A stretch of 64,000 nucleotides of DNA from Vicugna pacos (GCF_048564905.1 NC_133004.1:43568105-43632104); one strand, 5' to 3'. Shown: positions 24,286-36,543, counted from the stretch's first letter. A program made the numbers and translations. The notes: generated from the sequence alone by a model not told the origin.

Positions 24286-26040
24286 TGGCCAAAAAACTTA
24301 GTACAATGCTACAGGACTCAAAACAGTGTGGTACTGGCAAAAAGACAGACATACAGACTGATGAAATAGAAAAGAGTTCAGAGATAAACCCTCAGGTAAA
24401 TGATCAAATGATTTTGACAAGGGTGTCAAAACCGTTCAGTGAGGGAAAGAGCAGTGTTTTCAACAAATGGTTCTGGGAAAAGCTGATATTCACAAGCCAA
24501 AAAGTGAAGTAGGCCCATTATCTAATTCCATATACAAAAATGAACCAGAGACCTAAATGTAAGATCTGAAACTATGAAACTCTTAGGAGAAAGCAGAGCA
24601 AAAAACTTTGTGACAATGGATTTGGTGATGATTTCTTGGCTATGACTCCAAAGGCGCAGGCAACAAAAGAAAAATAGAGAAATTGGACTTTATGAAAATA
24701 TAAAAATCTTGTGTATCAAAAGACAATATCAATGCAGTAAAAAACACAATCCACAGAATGGGAGAAAATATTTGGAAATCATTTATCTGATGAGAGGTTA
24801 ATATCCAGGATATATAGGGAGCAGCTAAACCTCAACAACAAAGAAACAAACAACTCCATTCACAAATGGCCAAAGACTGAACTGACATTTCTTGTAAGAA
24901 AATATACAAATGGCAAATATGCACATGAAAACACATTGAAGATCATTAAATATTAGGGAAACACAAATCAAAACTACAATGAGATTACCACCTCTTTCTC
25001 ATTAGGATGGCCAATGTATATATATAAAGTAACAAGTATTGGCAAAGATGTGGAACAATTGGGACCCTTGTGCACAGTTGATGGGAATGTCAAATGGTGT
25101 AAAAGAGTATGATGACTCTGCAAAAAATAAAAAATAGAATTACCATACGATCCAGCAATTCCACTTCTGAGTAGTGTATACCCCAAGGAATTGAAAGCAG
25201 GGTCTTGAAGAGGTATTGTACACCTGTTTTCATAACAGCCTTATTCACAATAGCTAAAACGAGGAAGTAACCCAAGTGTCCACTGACAGATGAATGGATA
25301 AGCAAAATGTGGTCCAAAGACAGAAATATAGTCCATCCATACAATGGAATATGATTCAGCCTTAAAAAGAAAAGTAATTCTGACATATGCTACAACACAG
25401 ATAAAACTTTAGGGTGCCGTGCTAACTGAAAGAAGCCAATCACAAAAAGACGAATACTGTATGATCACACTTACATGAGGTACTTAGAGTAGTCAAAATC
25501 CTAGAGACAAAGTAGAATGGTGGTTGCCAGGGGCTAGAGGAACATGGAATGGGGGGTTATTGTTTAATGGGCATGGAATTTTGGTTTTGCAAAATGAAGA
25601 CACTTACGGAGATGGATGATGATGATGGTTGAACAACATTATGAATGTATTTAATTCCACTAAAGTGTGTACTTAAAAATGGTCAAGATGGGAAATTTTA
25701 TTTCATATATATTTTATCATAATAAAAATAGCTGAAAAAAATGGATGTATGTTGAACAAAAGGAACCAGATGCAAGCGTGGTGTCATTTTATCTGAAACT
25801 ACAGAAAAAGCAACTCTAATCTATAGTGACAGAAAGCAGATAAGTGGTTGCCTAGTGCCAGAGATGAGGATGGCGGATTGACAAGGAAGGATCACGGGGA
25901 CTATTTCAGAGTGATGGAAATGATCTCCATCTTGATTGTGGTGCTGGTTACATGGGCATATAAACCTGTCAAAACTCATAGAAATGGACACTCAAACTGG
26001 GTGAACTGTAATGAATATAAATTATCCTGCAATAACATTG
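24286..26040 (+). repeat. L1 ORF2 C-terminal part and 3' UTR, older
   Basis: Sense L1: CAAAACAGTGTGGTACTGGC, ATGAGATTACCACCTCTTTC, CCATACGATCCAGCAATTCC, then 3' UTR GGTTGCCAGGGGCTAGAGGA. A second old tail piece (TCATCTCCATCTTGATTGTG) covers 25750-26040. The 144-codon frame at 25848-26282 is partly this tail. Confidence 0.8.
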
Positions 26041-26448
26041 ATTTTTTTTTATGCAATGGGCCAGAATGGCAGGAAATTACTACTTCTGAAAGCAGACAGA
26101 GTTCAGGAATAATTTCCTCCAAGGCCAGACTAGCACAGCCTCATTTAGATAAAGCTGATGGTAATACTTACAGCTCCTGGGAACAAAGTGATGACGCACA
26201 AATTGTGAAAATGCAGTTCTCTGCTATTATGAATAATTTTACAGGTCGTAGGCACATTAAACTAATTGTAACTAGAAAATGAAATAGAGGAAGCAATGCT
26301 GTGATGACTCACAGAGATGTACAAATTATACCACAGTTCTCTGGAAGGCTCAGAGTGCCAGCGTGTGTTTCTCATCTTCTGCCCTACTGCATGGAAATAT
26401 AGCCAGTACAGATGACATGAATTTCCATGTTTATTCCCAGGAAAATAG

Positions 26449-26478
26449 CAAAACTATCATTTATTGTTGATAGTTTTG
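26449..26478. repeat. Perfect 11-bp inverted repeat (hairpin)
   Basis: CAAAACTATCA and TGATAGTTTTG are exact reverse complements separated by 8 nt. Allowing one wobble pair and one bulge, the stem extends by four more pairs. It lies outside the L1 pieces; function unknown. The flanks 26050-26440 and 26490-26820 hold nothing that I can name. Confidence 0.7.
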
Positions 26479-26829
26479 TCTATAGGTAGGTGTCTTTTTC
26501 CCTTTCTGATTCTTGGTGCTGGTTAACATTAAAAGAAAAAAAAAGTGACCCCCCCCCCTTAGGGATCTAGAACTTCATTTTTCCCTTAAACTAAATACAT
26601 GGAGCAAATATTATTTTATTTCTGATTGATCACTAACTATTCCATTCTCTTTTTTTTTTAGTAGGCAAGTTTTATTATCAAATGTAACAATTCTACAAAA
26701 ACTCAGTAGTATCGTACTAAATATTACTGTCTATCTTAAAGTCTCTCAGAGCTTTGGGAAGACGGCATCTTTTTTTTCCCCCCAATACTAACTACCATTT
26801 ATTGAGCACTTATTTTCTGCCAGGAACTC

Positions 26830-27400
26830 TTTTTTTTTAATTTGCAAATCATATATTTGATAAGGGATTAATATTCAAAATATATAAAGAACTCATACAA
26901 ATCTATAACAAACAACCAAAAAAAAACCCTCCATAAACAATCCTCTTAAATAATGAACAGAGGGACTAAATAGACATTTTTCCAAAAAGACATATGGATG
27001 GCCAAAATGTACAGGAAAAAGTGGTCAATGTCACTTACCATCAGGGAAATGCAAATCAAAACCACAATGAGTTATCACCTCATGGCTGTTAAAATGGCTG
27101 TCTTCAAAAAGAGTTAACAAGTGTTGGCAAGGACATGGGAAAAGGGGAACCCCTGTGCACCGTTAGTGGGGATGTAAATGGTTTCAGCCACCATGGAAAA
27201 CTGTATGGAGTTTCCTCAAAAAACCAAACATAGAACCACCATATGATTCAGCAATCCCACCTTTTTGGGTATATAGCCAAAGGAAATTAAAAGAGGATAT
27301 TGAAGAGACATCTGCATTATTGAAGCATTACTCACAATAGCCAAGCTGTGGGGAAAAAACCTAAGTGTCTCTCAGCAGATAAATGGATAAAGATCGATCG

Positions 27401-27455
<55 letters not shown>

Positions 27456-28380
27456 ATATATATGTATATACACATATACACGATGGAATACTATTCAGCC
27501 ATAAAAAAGAAACTTTGCCATTTGCAACAACATGGATGAACCCTGAGTACATGCCAGACAGAGAAAGACAAGCACTGCACAATATAACCTACATGTGGAA
27601 TCTAGAAGGCCAAATTAATAAAAACAGAGAGTGAAATGGTGGTTACCAAGGACTGGGAGGGTACGAGAGGCAGTGGGGAATTGGGGAGGTTTTTTTTCAT
27701 GTATTTATTTTACAATATCATATTTTAAAATTGAAGTATGTACAATATTATATGTTACAGGTATGCAATATACTGATTCACAAATTTTAAAGGTTATACT
27801 CCATTTACAGTTATTATAAAATATTGGCTATATTCCCAAAGTTGTATAATACATCCTTGTAGCTAATTTTATACCTGATAATTTGTACCTCTTAATCCTC
27901 CACCTCTGTGTTGCTCCTCCCTCTTTCCTCTCCCCACTGGTAACCACCAGTTCCTTCTCTACATCTATGAGTCTGTTTCTTTTCTGTTATATTCACTAGT
28001 TTGTTGTATTTTTTTTTAGATTCCACATGTAAGTGACACCCTACAGTATTTGTCTTTCTCTGTCTGATTTATTTCACTTAGCATAATGCCCTCCAAGACC
28101 ATCCAGAATCTAATACATTTTAAATCAACTGTACTTCAATTAAAAAGCAAACAAACAAACAACCCACTTAAAATATGGACAGAAGAACTGAACAGACATT
28201 CTTCCAAAAGAGGAAATGCAGATGGCCAACAGGAACATGAAAAGTTACTCAACATCATTAACATCAGGGAAATGCAAATTAAAATCACAATAAGACATCA
28301 TCCCACACCTGTTAGCATGGCCATCATCAAAAAGAACACAAATAAATGTTGGCAAGGACAGATGGCATCTTAAGATTGCA
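26830..28380 (+). repeat. L1 with microsatellite and nested antisense L1
   Basis: Sense L1 ORF2 end (26830-27660) carrying (ATCT)14 at 27401-27455. An antisense L1 3' end (about 27690-28110) follows, then further sense L1 tail and ORF2 sequence (28110-28375). Order and orientation show repeated insertion into the same spot. Confidence 0.8.
27401..27455 (+). repeat. (ATCT)n microsatellite
   Basis: About 14 uninterrupted units preceded by three GATC units. It explains the SIYLSIYL-type open frames, which are not genes. Confidence 0.97.
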
Positions 28381-28639
28381 AGCATAAAGAACTATTTTTC
28401 TGATCTTAAGTGTCAGTTATCACCAATTTTCACACAAAATGGTTTTTGTTTCTTATTTTAATTTTTCCTATCGCAGTTAAAGGGCCATTGCTAGTGAGTG
28501 AAGTGGGAGTGTTTGGCTCACCATTCAAAAAATGTTAATCAAAGTAATATAAAATCAATAAAAATAGCAGCCACATAAATCTGCATGGCATTGCATCCAA
28601 GCGAAGGACAATGTGAGTAACTTAAAGAAATATGTGCTT

Positions 28640-29460
28640 TCAAATAAAAACACCAGTCAGAATGGCCATTATTAAAAAGTCCACAAATGATAAATGCTGG
28701 AGATGGTGTGGAGAAAAGGGAACACTCCTACACTGCTGGTTAAAATCTAGTCTGGTGCAGCCATTATGGAAAACAGTATGGAGATTCCTGAAAAAGTAAA
28801 AATAGACTTAGCATATGATCCAGCAATTCCACTCCTGGGCATATACCCGGAAGGAACTAATTCAAAGAGATACATGCACCCCAACGTTCATAGCAGCACC
28901 ATTTACAATTGCCAAGACATGGAAACAACCTAAATGTCCATCGACAAATGACTGAATAAAGAAGTTGTGGTATATTTATACAATGGAATTACTACTCAGT
29001 GATAAAAAATAATAAAATAATGCCTTTTGCAGCAACATGGATGGACCTGGAGATCGTCATTCTAAGTGAAGTAAGCCAGAAAGACAAAGAAAAATACCAT
29101 ATGATTTCACTCATATGTAGAATCTGAAAAAAAAAAAGAAAGAAAAAAGAAGACACTAATGAACTCATCTACAAAACAGAAATGGACTCGCAGGCATAGT
29201 AAACAGTCTTACTGGGGGAAAGGAAGTGGGAAGGGATAAATCTGGGAGTTTGAGATTTGCAAATGTTAACCACTATATATAAAAACAGATTAAAAAAACA
29301 AATTCTTCTGTATAGCACAGGGAACTATATTGAATACCTCGTAATAACCTTTAATGAAAATGAATATGTATATATATATATATTTGCATGACTAGGACAT
29401 GATGCTGTACGCCAGAAATTGACACATTGTAACTGACTATTCTTCAGTTAAAAAAAAAAA
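28640..29460 (+). repeat. L1 3' end, cetartiodactyl type, with A-tail
   Basis: Runs from CACCAGTCAGAATGGCCATTA through CCTGGGCATATACCCGGAAG and the 3' UTR to ATTGACACATTGTAACTGAC and an A12 tail. It contains a (TA)n at about 29367-29382. A 5'-truncated copy of fairly low divergence. Confidence 0.88.
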
Positions 29461-29849
29461 AGAAAGAAGCATGTGTATTCAGTTAATCAAATCCTGTTTT
29501 CTTCTTTGGAGTTACGTGACGCAGCAATACTACCTAGCTAGCGTCTGACATTGTAGTTTAAACTTCTGTAGTATAAACACAGCTAAATATGTAATGCTAA
29601 ACACTGACAGCATCAGTATCTGCTCTAACCACAGCAAAGTCTACCTCTTAGATCCAGCATGCTGACTATAATGCTGTGCTTTTAAAAGTTTTAATTTTTG
29701 ACAGTTAAGGCATTAGAGAAAAGGGTTTAAGGTTATCTTAATATGTACAAGCACTCACTTCAGTTAGTAATTGCTTTCTAGAACACACTGTTCAAAATTC
29801 TCATTTTTGTGATATTAAAAACTTTAATTTATTATTAAAGTCCAAGCCA

Positions 29850-29995
29850 TCAATGATACAAAATAATCTTGTAATAAGCTATAAAGGAAAATAATCTGAA
29901 AATATATGTATATATATAACTGAATCACTTTGCTGTACACTTGAAACTAACATTTTAAGTTAACTATCCTTCCATAAAAAATAAAGTGAAAAAAT
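29850..29995 (+). repeat. L1 3' tail, short 5'-truncated copy
   Basis: AATAATCTTGTAATAAGCTA to TGAATCACTTTGCTGTACAC and an A-rich end. 29470-29840 holds nothing that I can name. Confidence 0.8.
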
Positions 29996-30118
29996 ATAAA
30001 TAAACAATATAAAATAATACATATGAAGCCACAATATTCAGTTACAGTTCAAACTAGAAATTACTAACTATACGTAGCTGCTTCATTTTTGGTTTTGCCT
30101 TTTGGCCCCCGGATCATT

Positions 30119-32590
30119 CTTTTTTTTTTTTTTTCTTTTTCTTTTTTTAAATTTACAGCTGGTACCTGTTGAGAAAAAAATTCAACTTTTTAACTATGTA
30201 TGTTTTGTGGTGGGTGCACCATTTCTTCTAATTTATTCCAAGGTGTTTAAAAAATAGTTTTCCTTGATTTTTAACTGTATGACATCATGATGGCAAGAGA
30301 CTGGGAAAATACTAGTTTTATTTCTTTTTGTAAGTTTGTCATTTAAGTATTCTGAGATCATATTCTTGAATTACTTAGGAAGAGGGCATGATTGTGCAGA
30401 AGATAGGGAGATGGAGAGAAAAGAGTGGGAACACACAAAAATGAAGCTTCCATAACAGAGTTCCTGGCGGAGACAGTAGACGCTAGTAGAGTATTTTTTC
30501 CCTCAAAGACTTAAAACTTAGGAAACACCTGTGAAGCCAAGTTAGCTGGAAGCAATGGAAACATCTGATTTCAAATGTACATTTTATTTTTTAAATTAAA
30601 ACATTTTATTTATTTATTTATTGGGGGGGAGGGAGGTACATAGGTTTCTTTATTATTTTTTTTTTTTAACAGAGGTACTGGGGATTTGAACCTAGGACCT
30701 CATGCATGCGAAGCATGCACTCTACCCCTGAGCTATACCCTCCCCCACAAATTCACATTTTAAATGCCATTTGCAATCACAAGGAGCCAGGCATGCTGCT
30801 TGCTGTATGGATTTGGCTTCACTGGCTCAAATTTTCACTCCACCAAAAGATAAGGCACAGGTCCACTGTCCAATCATGTTGGCTGAAAATACTACAGCCT
30901 GAGTGTACACAAACTTCCCCTGAAGCGGCTAGAAGTTGTCTTATGCCTGATGGTTTCAGGATCACCATGAATCATTCAAACACTGGGATAGTATGCTGTG
31001 TAGTTCAGGAAGAGCTGAGTGCCTGCTGGGTGGTATACTCTGGAGGGCTGCAGTGCTCATGGAGTCAAAACCACAGGGAGCTAATAAATGGCAGCTTCAG
31101 TACGAACAGCTGCTGCAGGAGTTGGAAATGTGTAGGAGGGAGGAGACAGGCACGGTAACTTACATGACAGCAGGGACAAGCCAATTGCTTCCCATTAACA
31201 CAAAGTTCATCCCCTCAGCAGATCTGTGGAGAAGACTTCATCATATCTGTCCTTCTCTTTTTTTTTTTTTTTAATGACACTTCTGTGCAGCCATAAATGC
31301 TCTGTCCACAGACTTTATCTGGATAGAGACATCTCCTGATGGGCGGCCCTGGTGCTTCAGTACCATGTGGACCCCATGAGTTCCATTCTCTGCGAAATTC
31401 CACCAGAGAGTCCAAGATGTCCTCAGTTGTGGCCGCATAGGGAAGAGCTTGAGGGTGTATACAGTCTAACATTTGTAGGGGCACAAATTGCTGGGGTAGT
31501 CTTGGAATCATAGGAGGGGTTGGAAGTGGAATGAGTGGGGCCGAGGAGAATGGATTCAGCCTCAGTTCTTCTGAGGAGTTCAGTGTATCTTTTACCCAAC
31601 AAGTCCTTATGCTTCCTGGATAGGTTCTGTGCATATTCCTCACAAGCAAAGAGGACAGAAGCATCCCCTTTGGCCTGCCACCTGGGCAGGTAACAAAGAG
31701 GATACCTTCCTTCCCTCCAGTGATGGGGCAATGCTGTTCAAAAGGCCACCACTGCATCAGCTGTGGAGGTTGAGTGGGAGCCCCTGCATGCGGACAATGA
31801 GTTGATTTTCCTTGGAGAGAAACTGGGCTGCCTCTTTGGATGTACCAGCAGCAATTTTAAGAAAAGCTTCACCTGATGCTTTGTAAACCTCAATGAACTG
31901 GGTTCTCACATGATGTTTGTGCTTATGTGGTGTTAGGTCTCTGTGCTCCTCACTCAAAAACATAACCAGAGCTTCTCTATTTCTTTGGCCCCAGGCATTC
32001 AGATAAAGTTCTGCACCTCCCTTTGCAGTATTGAGTCCTTTGAAGAATCTTGCACTATCTTGATCCAAAGACTGCCACAGTAAACCTCATGCCCTGACTG
32101 ATGCTGTTTTGTCATTAATAAGTTCCACCTTGGGGCAAGTGCCACTTTCAAATTTGTAATTTATTCTCTCTGGATCTGAGAACTTGTGATTATAAGGGTT
32201 TGAAATCATTGCTAAACTTGTATCTTCAAACCCATATCCTCAACTTGAGAGGCGTCATACTGGGAGGCTGAACCACTCTGCTCAAAATTTAAACACCCTG
32301 TCATTGCTACAACATCCAGCTTATCAGTATCAGGTGAACCCAGGCAACACTTCTTGAATTCTTTTCGAAGATCAAAAAAGGAATAGAAGTGTTCAGGCAG
32401 TAATACATTCTTCTTGGACGCCTCAGAATGCAGGATTTGCCTGATTGAGGCTGCCTGTTAGTACAGGGACAGAAGAAGGTTCCTATTCCAATATTCAGTT
32501 CATTGCTCACTGACTGGTTACATTGTGCACAGGTGTTTAGTGCCCCACCCAATCCCCGATCCAGTGCCCATCAGCAGCCTGGAGCAGCGG
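30119..32590 (-). pseudogene. ESRP1: ESRP1 processed pseudogene
   Basis: ESRP1 is an epithelial RNA-binding splicing regulator with three RRM domains. On the - strand, 32525 to 30982 matches it without introns: [78 protein letters not shown] and AGTQLFLNYTAYYPS appear in order. The matches are spread over several frames with stops, and the start codon region is missing or unrecognisable, so it cannot encode ESRP1. After TAYYPS the rest of the coding region is deleted, and what looks like 3' UTR runs to a poly(A) tract (seen as T-rich at 30119-30150). A Vic-1 SINE sits inside that UTR. An in-body A-run (16 T at 31258-31273) has grown from the A-rich CHKKNMK codons. Missing introns plus the tail mark it as an L1-mediated retrocopy. 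Coding identity is secure; the outer edges are approximate. Confidence 0.92.
30587..30746 (-). repeat. Vic-1-like tRNA-derived SINE in the ESRP1 pseudogene
   Basis: Reverse-strand tRNA head (box A TAGCTCAGGGGTAGAG, box B GGTTCAAATCCC), followed by an A/T-rich body and tail. Flanks CAAATGTACATTTTA (30571-30585) and CAAATTCACATTTTA (about 30747-30761) look like a diverged target-site duplication. It splits the pseudogene's 3' UTR-like part and is therefore younger than the retrocopy. Confidence 0.88.
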
Positions 32591-32799
32591 GTTTTTAGGT
32601 CACCTCAATCCCAAGAAGGGGCTACCACTACTTTCACGGTGACCTAACAAGCAGCCCTGCATGTTCAGGCCTGCAAACCCTCCTGGCACTAGGATCAAGG
32701 CCACTAGATTCCGTTCTTCCCCTAACAAAGCTTATTTTTAGCTTTATGTTTCACACCTTGATTTGATTTAGTTTTTACTTGTAAGTCATTGGTTTGTTT

Positions 32800-33010
32800 A
32801 ATTATACATTTTTAAAAATTCATAAACAACGTGTTTCTACTGTATACCACAGGGAACTATATTCAGTATCTTGAATTAACCTATGGTGAAAAAGACTATG
32901 AAAACAAGTATATGTATGTTCATGTATAACTGAAGCATTATGCTGTACCCCAGAAACTGGCACATTTTAAACTGACTATATTTCAATAAAATATATATGT
33001 ACAAAAAATC
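32800..33010 (+). repeat. L1 3' tail, short 5'-truncated copy
   Basis: CACAGGGAACTATATTCAGT, GAAAAAGACTATGAAAACAA, TGCTGTACCCCAGAAACTGG and the A-rich end. 33020-33840 shows no recognised feature. Confidence 0.85.
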
Positions 33011-33849
33011 AATAAAGTGGAATTGATTTTTCTGGTTACTTTCTGCTTATTGAAAGTGAGACATTTTTAATTTATAGTAGTGAAATAAAGTTTCCTTTGT
33101 AAATAAATACACTTTAACAAAAAATGACTCCATCTAAAGAAAAATATTACTAATGAGCGAGAGTGGATTAGGCAAATTTTGTGGTGGTACTGCTCAAATG
33201 TCAGATTTGGGGCAGGCTGTTCCCTTTTTAGCTGTGCTGCTTTGTGGTTCAGTGAGAGAGCTGGTGTGGGCTCCTCTGTAGCATCTTGATAAGATGGAGC
33301 AGCAAATAAAAAATAACAACAATGACAATGAACTGAACCTTTGGAAGCGTGTGCCATCAGACTCAACCACTCTCTTTCCTACTGTCTGCTGGCCAGCTGG
33401 TCATTCCTTCTCATTCACTGAAGATTTCAGGACCTGTCTTATTCTATGCCCTCCACATGCCACTTCTGACATCTTTCTTGACGATTTAACATCCTTTTAA
33501 ATAATCTGTCTCCACCCAGGCCTCTTAGTTTCTTGATTCCCTTCAATGATTAAGACTTTCTCTCTACCTCAATCACAACCTAGGCTCCATCAATATCAAC
33601 AGCTTGCACCATCTCCAAGACCTCAATTTCAAGCATCCCTCTCTTTGACTATGAGATGCTGGAGAAAGACCCATATCCTTGCTATCCAGCCTCTTTTTAA
33701 ATTTATGACCACAGAACTCCCGACCAGAAAGCCTCTGCATTCTGCTAGTCATTTCACTCTCCACTCTTTATCCTTCACAAATTTCTAAGACCCTCTCCCT
33801 GACCTCATGTTCAGCTAACGGCCCTCCTTCTGGTTTCACTGAGACTCAA

Positions 33850-35153
33850 TTCCATTGTATTGAGTCTCTGAGCAGCATTTGGCACCACTGATAACTCCCT
33901 TCTGCTCAGGACATTTCCTTTCTTTGGTCTTGGGATATCACCCTCTTCTGGGCTTCCTCTTCCTTCACTGCCCTTTCCTTCTCAGCAACCTTCTCTAGAT
34001 CCTAAATGTTCACGTTACCCTAAGCTCCCCTCAGCTGACCTCTCTTCTCTATCTACACTCATACCCTAGGTTTAAATACAGCCAATCTGGAGGCTTTATG
34101 TATTACTTACAGCTGAGTAAATCCCAGTTTAAATCCCCAGCCTCTGAGGTCTTCTGTCTTTCTGAAGCTACAGACTCATAGGTCTAATTGCCTATTGATA
34201 TTTCTACTTGAAGGTCTAGTTTGCAATGTAACATGTCCAAAACACGTTCACTTCTCCCTACTCCAACCAAAGTCTATTCCTCCCAATTTTCCCCATCTTT
34301 GAACGGCACCATCATTCACTCAGCTGCACAAGCCAAAAATCTTGTAGTTATTCTTGACTCCTTTCTTCCTGTCTCAGCCCACATCTAATTCATCTGCAAA
34401 TCTCTCTGTTCTACCTCAGGAAAAAAAAATCCCTAATCTGACTGTTTCTCACCACCACCCTCCTCCCTGCCCTGACCATACTGGTCCAAGTCACCATTTC
34501 TTACTATTTAGAATCCTGAAATAGCTTCCTAACAGGCTTTCCTGATTCCACACTTATCTGGCTGTAGTCTATTGTCCAAACAGCCACCAGAGTGATCTTG
34601 AAAACACAAGCAAGTCAACTCACGCCCCAACTCCCAATTCTGAATTAGCTTCCCATCATACTTAGAAGAAAATTCAAATTCTTTTTTAAGACCTTCTATG
34701 ATTTGGCTCCCAACAAGCTCGCCATGCCCATTCCCTTCCACTCTTCATCTCACTCACTGCACTGCAGCTGGGCAGCACCCATGCTGTTTTTCTAACATAC
34801 TGCCATCTTAGCACGTTTGCCCTTTCTGTACCCTCTGCTTGAAGTGTTCTTCCTCCATGTGGTCACCCGTCTCACTCCCTCACTTCATTCAGACCACACT
34901 ATTATCTGCATCATTTCTATCCTTTCTCTGCTTTATTCTTCGTGTTTGTGTGTGAGTGTGTGTGTGTGTGTGTGTGTGTTTCTGGAACACTTCCTGCCTG
35001 CACCAGTCTTTTAGTTGGTTAGTTAGTTCACAGTTATGGACTAGCCCACTAAAAGCTTCATGATAATAGGGGCCCTGTATAGCGTTGTATCTCCATTTCC
35101 TAGTACAGCACCTGGCACACAGGAAGCCCTCCGAAAATGTTTTGAATGAATGA
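33850..35153 (+). repeat. L2 LINE 3' portion
   Basis: Long L2 stretch just upstream of the RNF216 promoter: GCTTCCTAACAGGCTTTCCT, CCACCAGAGTGATCTTGAAA, TTCTATGATTTGGCTCCCAA, and the end CAGCACCTGGCACACAGGAA...GAATGAATGA. Interrupted by (GT)n at about 34946-34980. The start is uncertain and may be further left. Confidence 0.85.
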
Positions 35154-35439
35154 TTTGCCAAAGGTAACGGGTCAAATAAGTGCATATCCAGTAGATTTCC
35201 ATGGCCATCTGCTTCACGCCCTTTTCAACTCCAGGAAGACAGTGACACCTCACGGGGTTGAGGGACTCTCAGTTCCTTTGGTCCTCCCGCCTAGTGGGGG
35301 AGTCAAGACTCAGCGAGCGGCGAGTGGGGATGGAGGAGCGGACAGGAGTCCCTCTCTATGGTCTTACTCCCCAGGCTCCTCCTCCCTAGCACCCGGCGTG
35401 CCTCTATGGTTCTTCCTGTCATTAGTCGGGAGGGGGCGC

Positions 35440-35597
35440 TGTGCGCAGGCGCGAGGTGACGCCGCGGCCGGGCCGGAAGGAGCGCCGCGGCGGCCTCAGC
35501 GGCGGCGACCGAGCTATCGCGGCCGCTCCTGCTGACTAGAAGCCGCGGCGACAGAAGTCGCCGAGCCCGCCTTGCGAGCTGGCGAGTTGAGTGGCGA
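35440..35597 (+). other. RNF216: RNF216 exon 1 (5' UTR, non-coding)
   Basis: The 3' end is set by a strong splice donor (GTGGCGA|GTAAGT) at 35598. The 5' end is only an estimate from the NRF1 motif and the CpG-rich context; transcript data are needed to fix it. No start codon in frame with the protein is present, in keeping with the start codon lying in exon 2. Confidence 0.7.
35442..35453 (+). promoter_or_regulatory. NRF1 binding motif at the RNF216 start region
   Basis: TGCGCAGGCGCG matches the palindromic NRF1 consensus (GCGCANGCGC). NRF1 sites usually lie within about 100 bp of the start in CpG-island promoters, so it also helps place exon 1. Confidence 0.7.
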
Positions 35598-36543
35598 GTA
35601 AGTGTCGGCCGCGGGGCGCGCCAGCTCCTCGGCAGGCTCCGTGAAGCGAGTGGCGTCTCCGCCCGGCGCTTCCATTAAGCCCGGGGGTGGGAGCGGGGGC
35701 GGGGGCTCTGCCGTGAGGGGCGGCGGGGGGCGCGGGCCCGGCCCGGCGGTGGCGGGGACGCGGACGAGCCGGGGGCCCGCGCGGGGCGCCGCCGAACGCT
35801 GAGCGGCCTGAATAGTGGGGCTAGCGGTCAGGCGAGAGCGACAAAGGCGCGGGCAGCCGGCGGACCCTCCGCCGCTCCCGCCACTTCGGGAAGTTTTGTG
35901 GGCCGGTCGGTCGGCCTGCTGCGCGAGGGTAAAAGCGCCGAAAGACCGAGTTTCCTCAGCGGCACCTCACGGGAGGCGGTGGCCGTGGAGCCGAGCGCCG
36001 CCCGGAGCGCGTGTGGGGGCAGGGGCTGTGACTTTGAACTCCGACGCCTCCGGCCCGGGGGGGGAGGGTGGTGACGGGCCGCGGCCCTCAACACTCCCGA
36101 CTCGGCTCTGGAGGGGCGCCTTCCCGAAGAGGCTGCGCAGCCGGGGTGAGGACTCCCTCGGTGTGTCGGAACCCGCTGCAGCGCGGAGGTCGCGAGCCCG
36201 ACAGATGTGCCCCAAGCCGCGAAGGAGAGCGAGGTTCCCGCGTGGGACGTGGCCCGAATACTGTGTGGGACGATTGTCTAAAACTTCGGGCCGCTTCAGT
36301 GTTGTGACCAAGCTCACTGAGTGCCTGCGGGTACCGGTGGCCTTTCCAGGGCAGAGTTCCGATGTCCGCGAGCCGGGGGCCCTGTAAAAACTCGGATACG
36401 TCGTGCCGAGTGCCTGCCTTGGTGGAGCTGCTTCTAGGCTTTTTGCTGATGCCTAGAGAAGATGATTTATCCTGCTGGAGTGAACGGTGGAGTACGCTCG
36501 CCTGCAGGAAGACCGCAAGAAATGCTTTGTTAGGGTTTTTTTT

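Larger units (their letters stand above)
35270..36430 (+). promoter_or_regulatory. RNF216: CpG-island promoter of RNF216
   Basis: The sequence turns abruptly GC- and CpG-rich here, in contrast to the AT-rich L1/L2 flanks. It spans the presumed transcription start, exon 1 and the first 0.8 kb of intron 1. A canonical NRF1 site (TGCGCAGGCGCG, 35442-35453) is followed by a CRE-like TGACG (35457-35461). No TATA box is evident, which fits a broad housekeeping-type promoter. A second donor-like GGTGAGGA near 36145 could serve an alternative first exon; that is inference. Confidence 0.88.

Noticed and set aside
27348-27634. Frames with repeated SIYLSIYL residues
   Set aside because: Direct translation of the (ATCT)n microsatellite in an L1.
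30650-30746. tRNA gene
   Set aside because: Box A and box B are present, but the sequence belongs to the tRNA-derived SINE family found repeatedly in the window, with A/T-rich tails and target-site duplications.
31215-31757. 180-codon - strand frame as an active ESRP1-like gene
   Set aside because: It is one of several shifted pieces of an intronless, tailed ESRP1 copy, with stops and deletions between them.
35815-36387. 190-codon frame (and others on both strands) in the CpG island
   Set aside because: Stop codons are rare in GC-rich DNA. The frame lies in intron 1 after a strong donor and has no family likeness.
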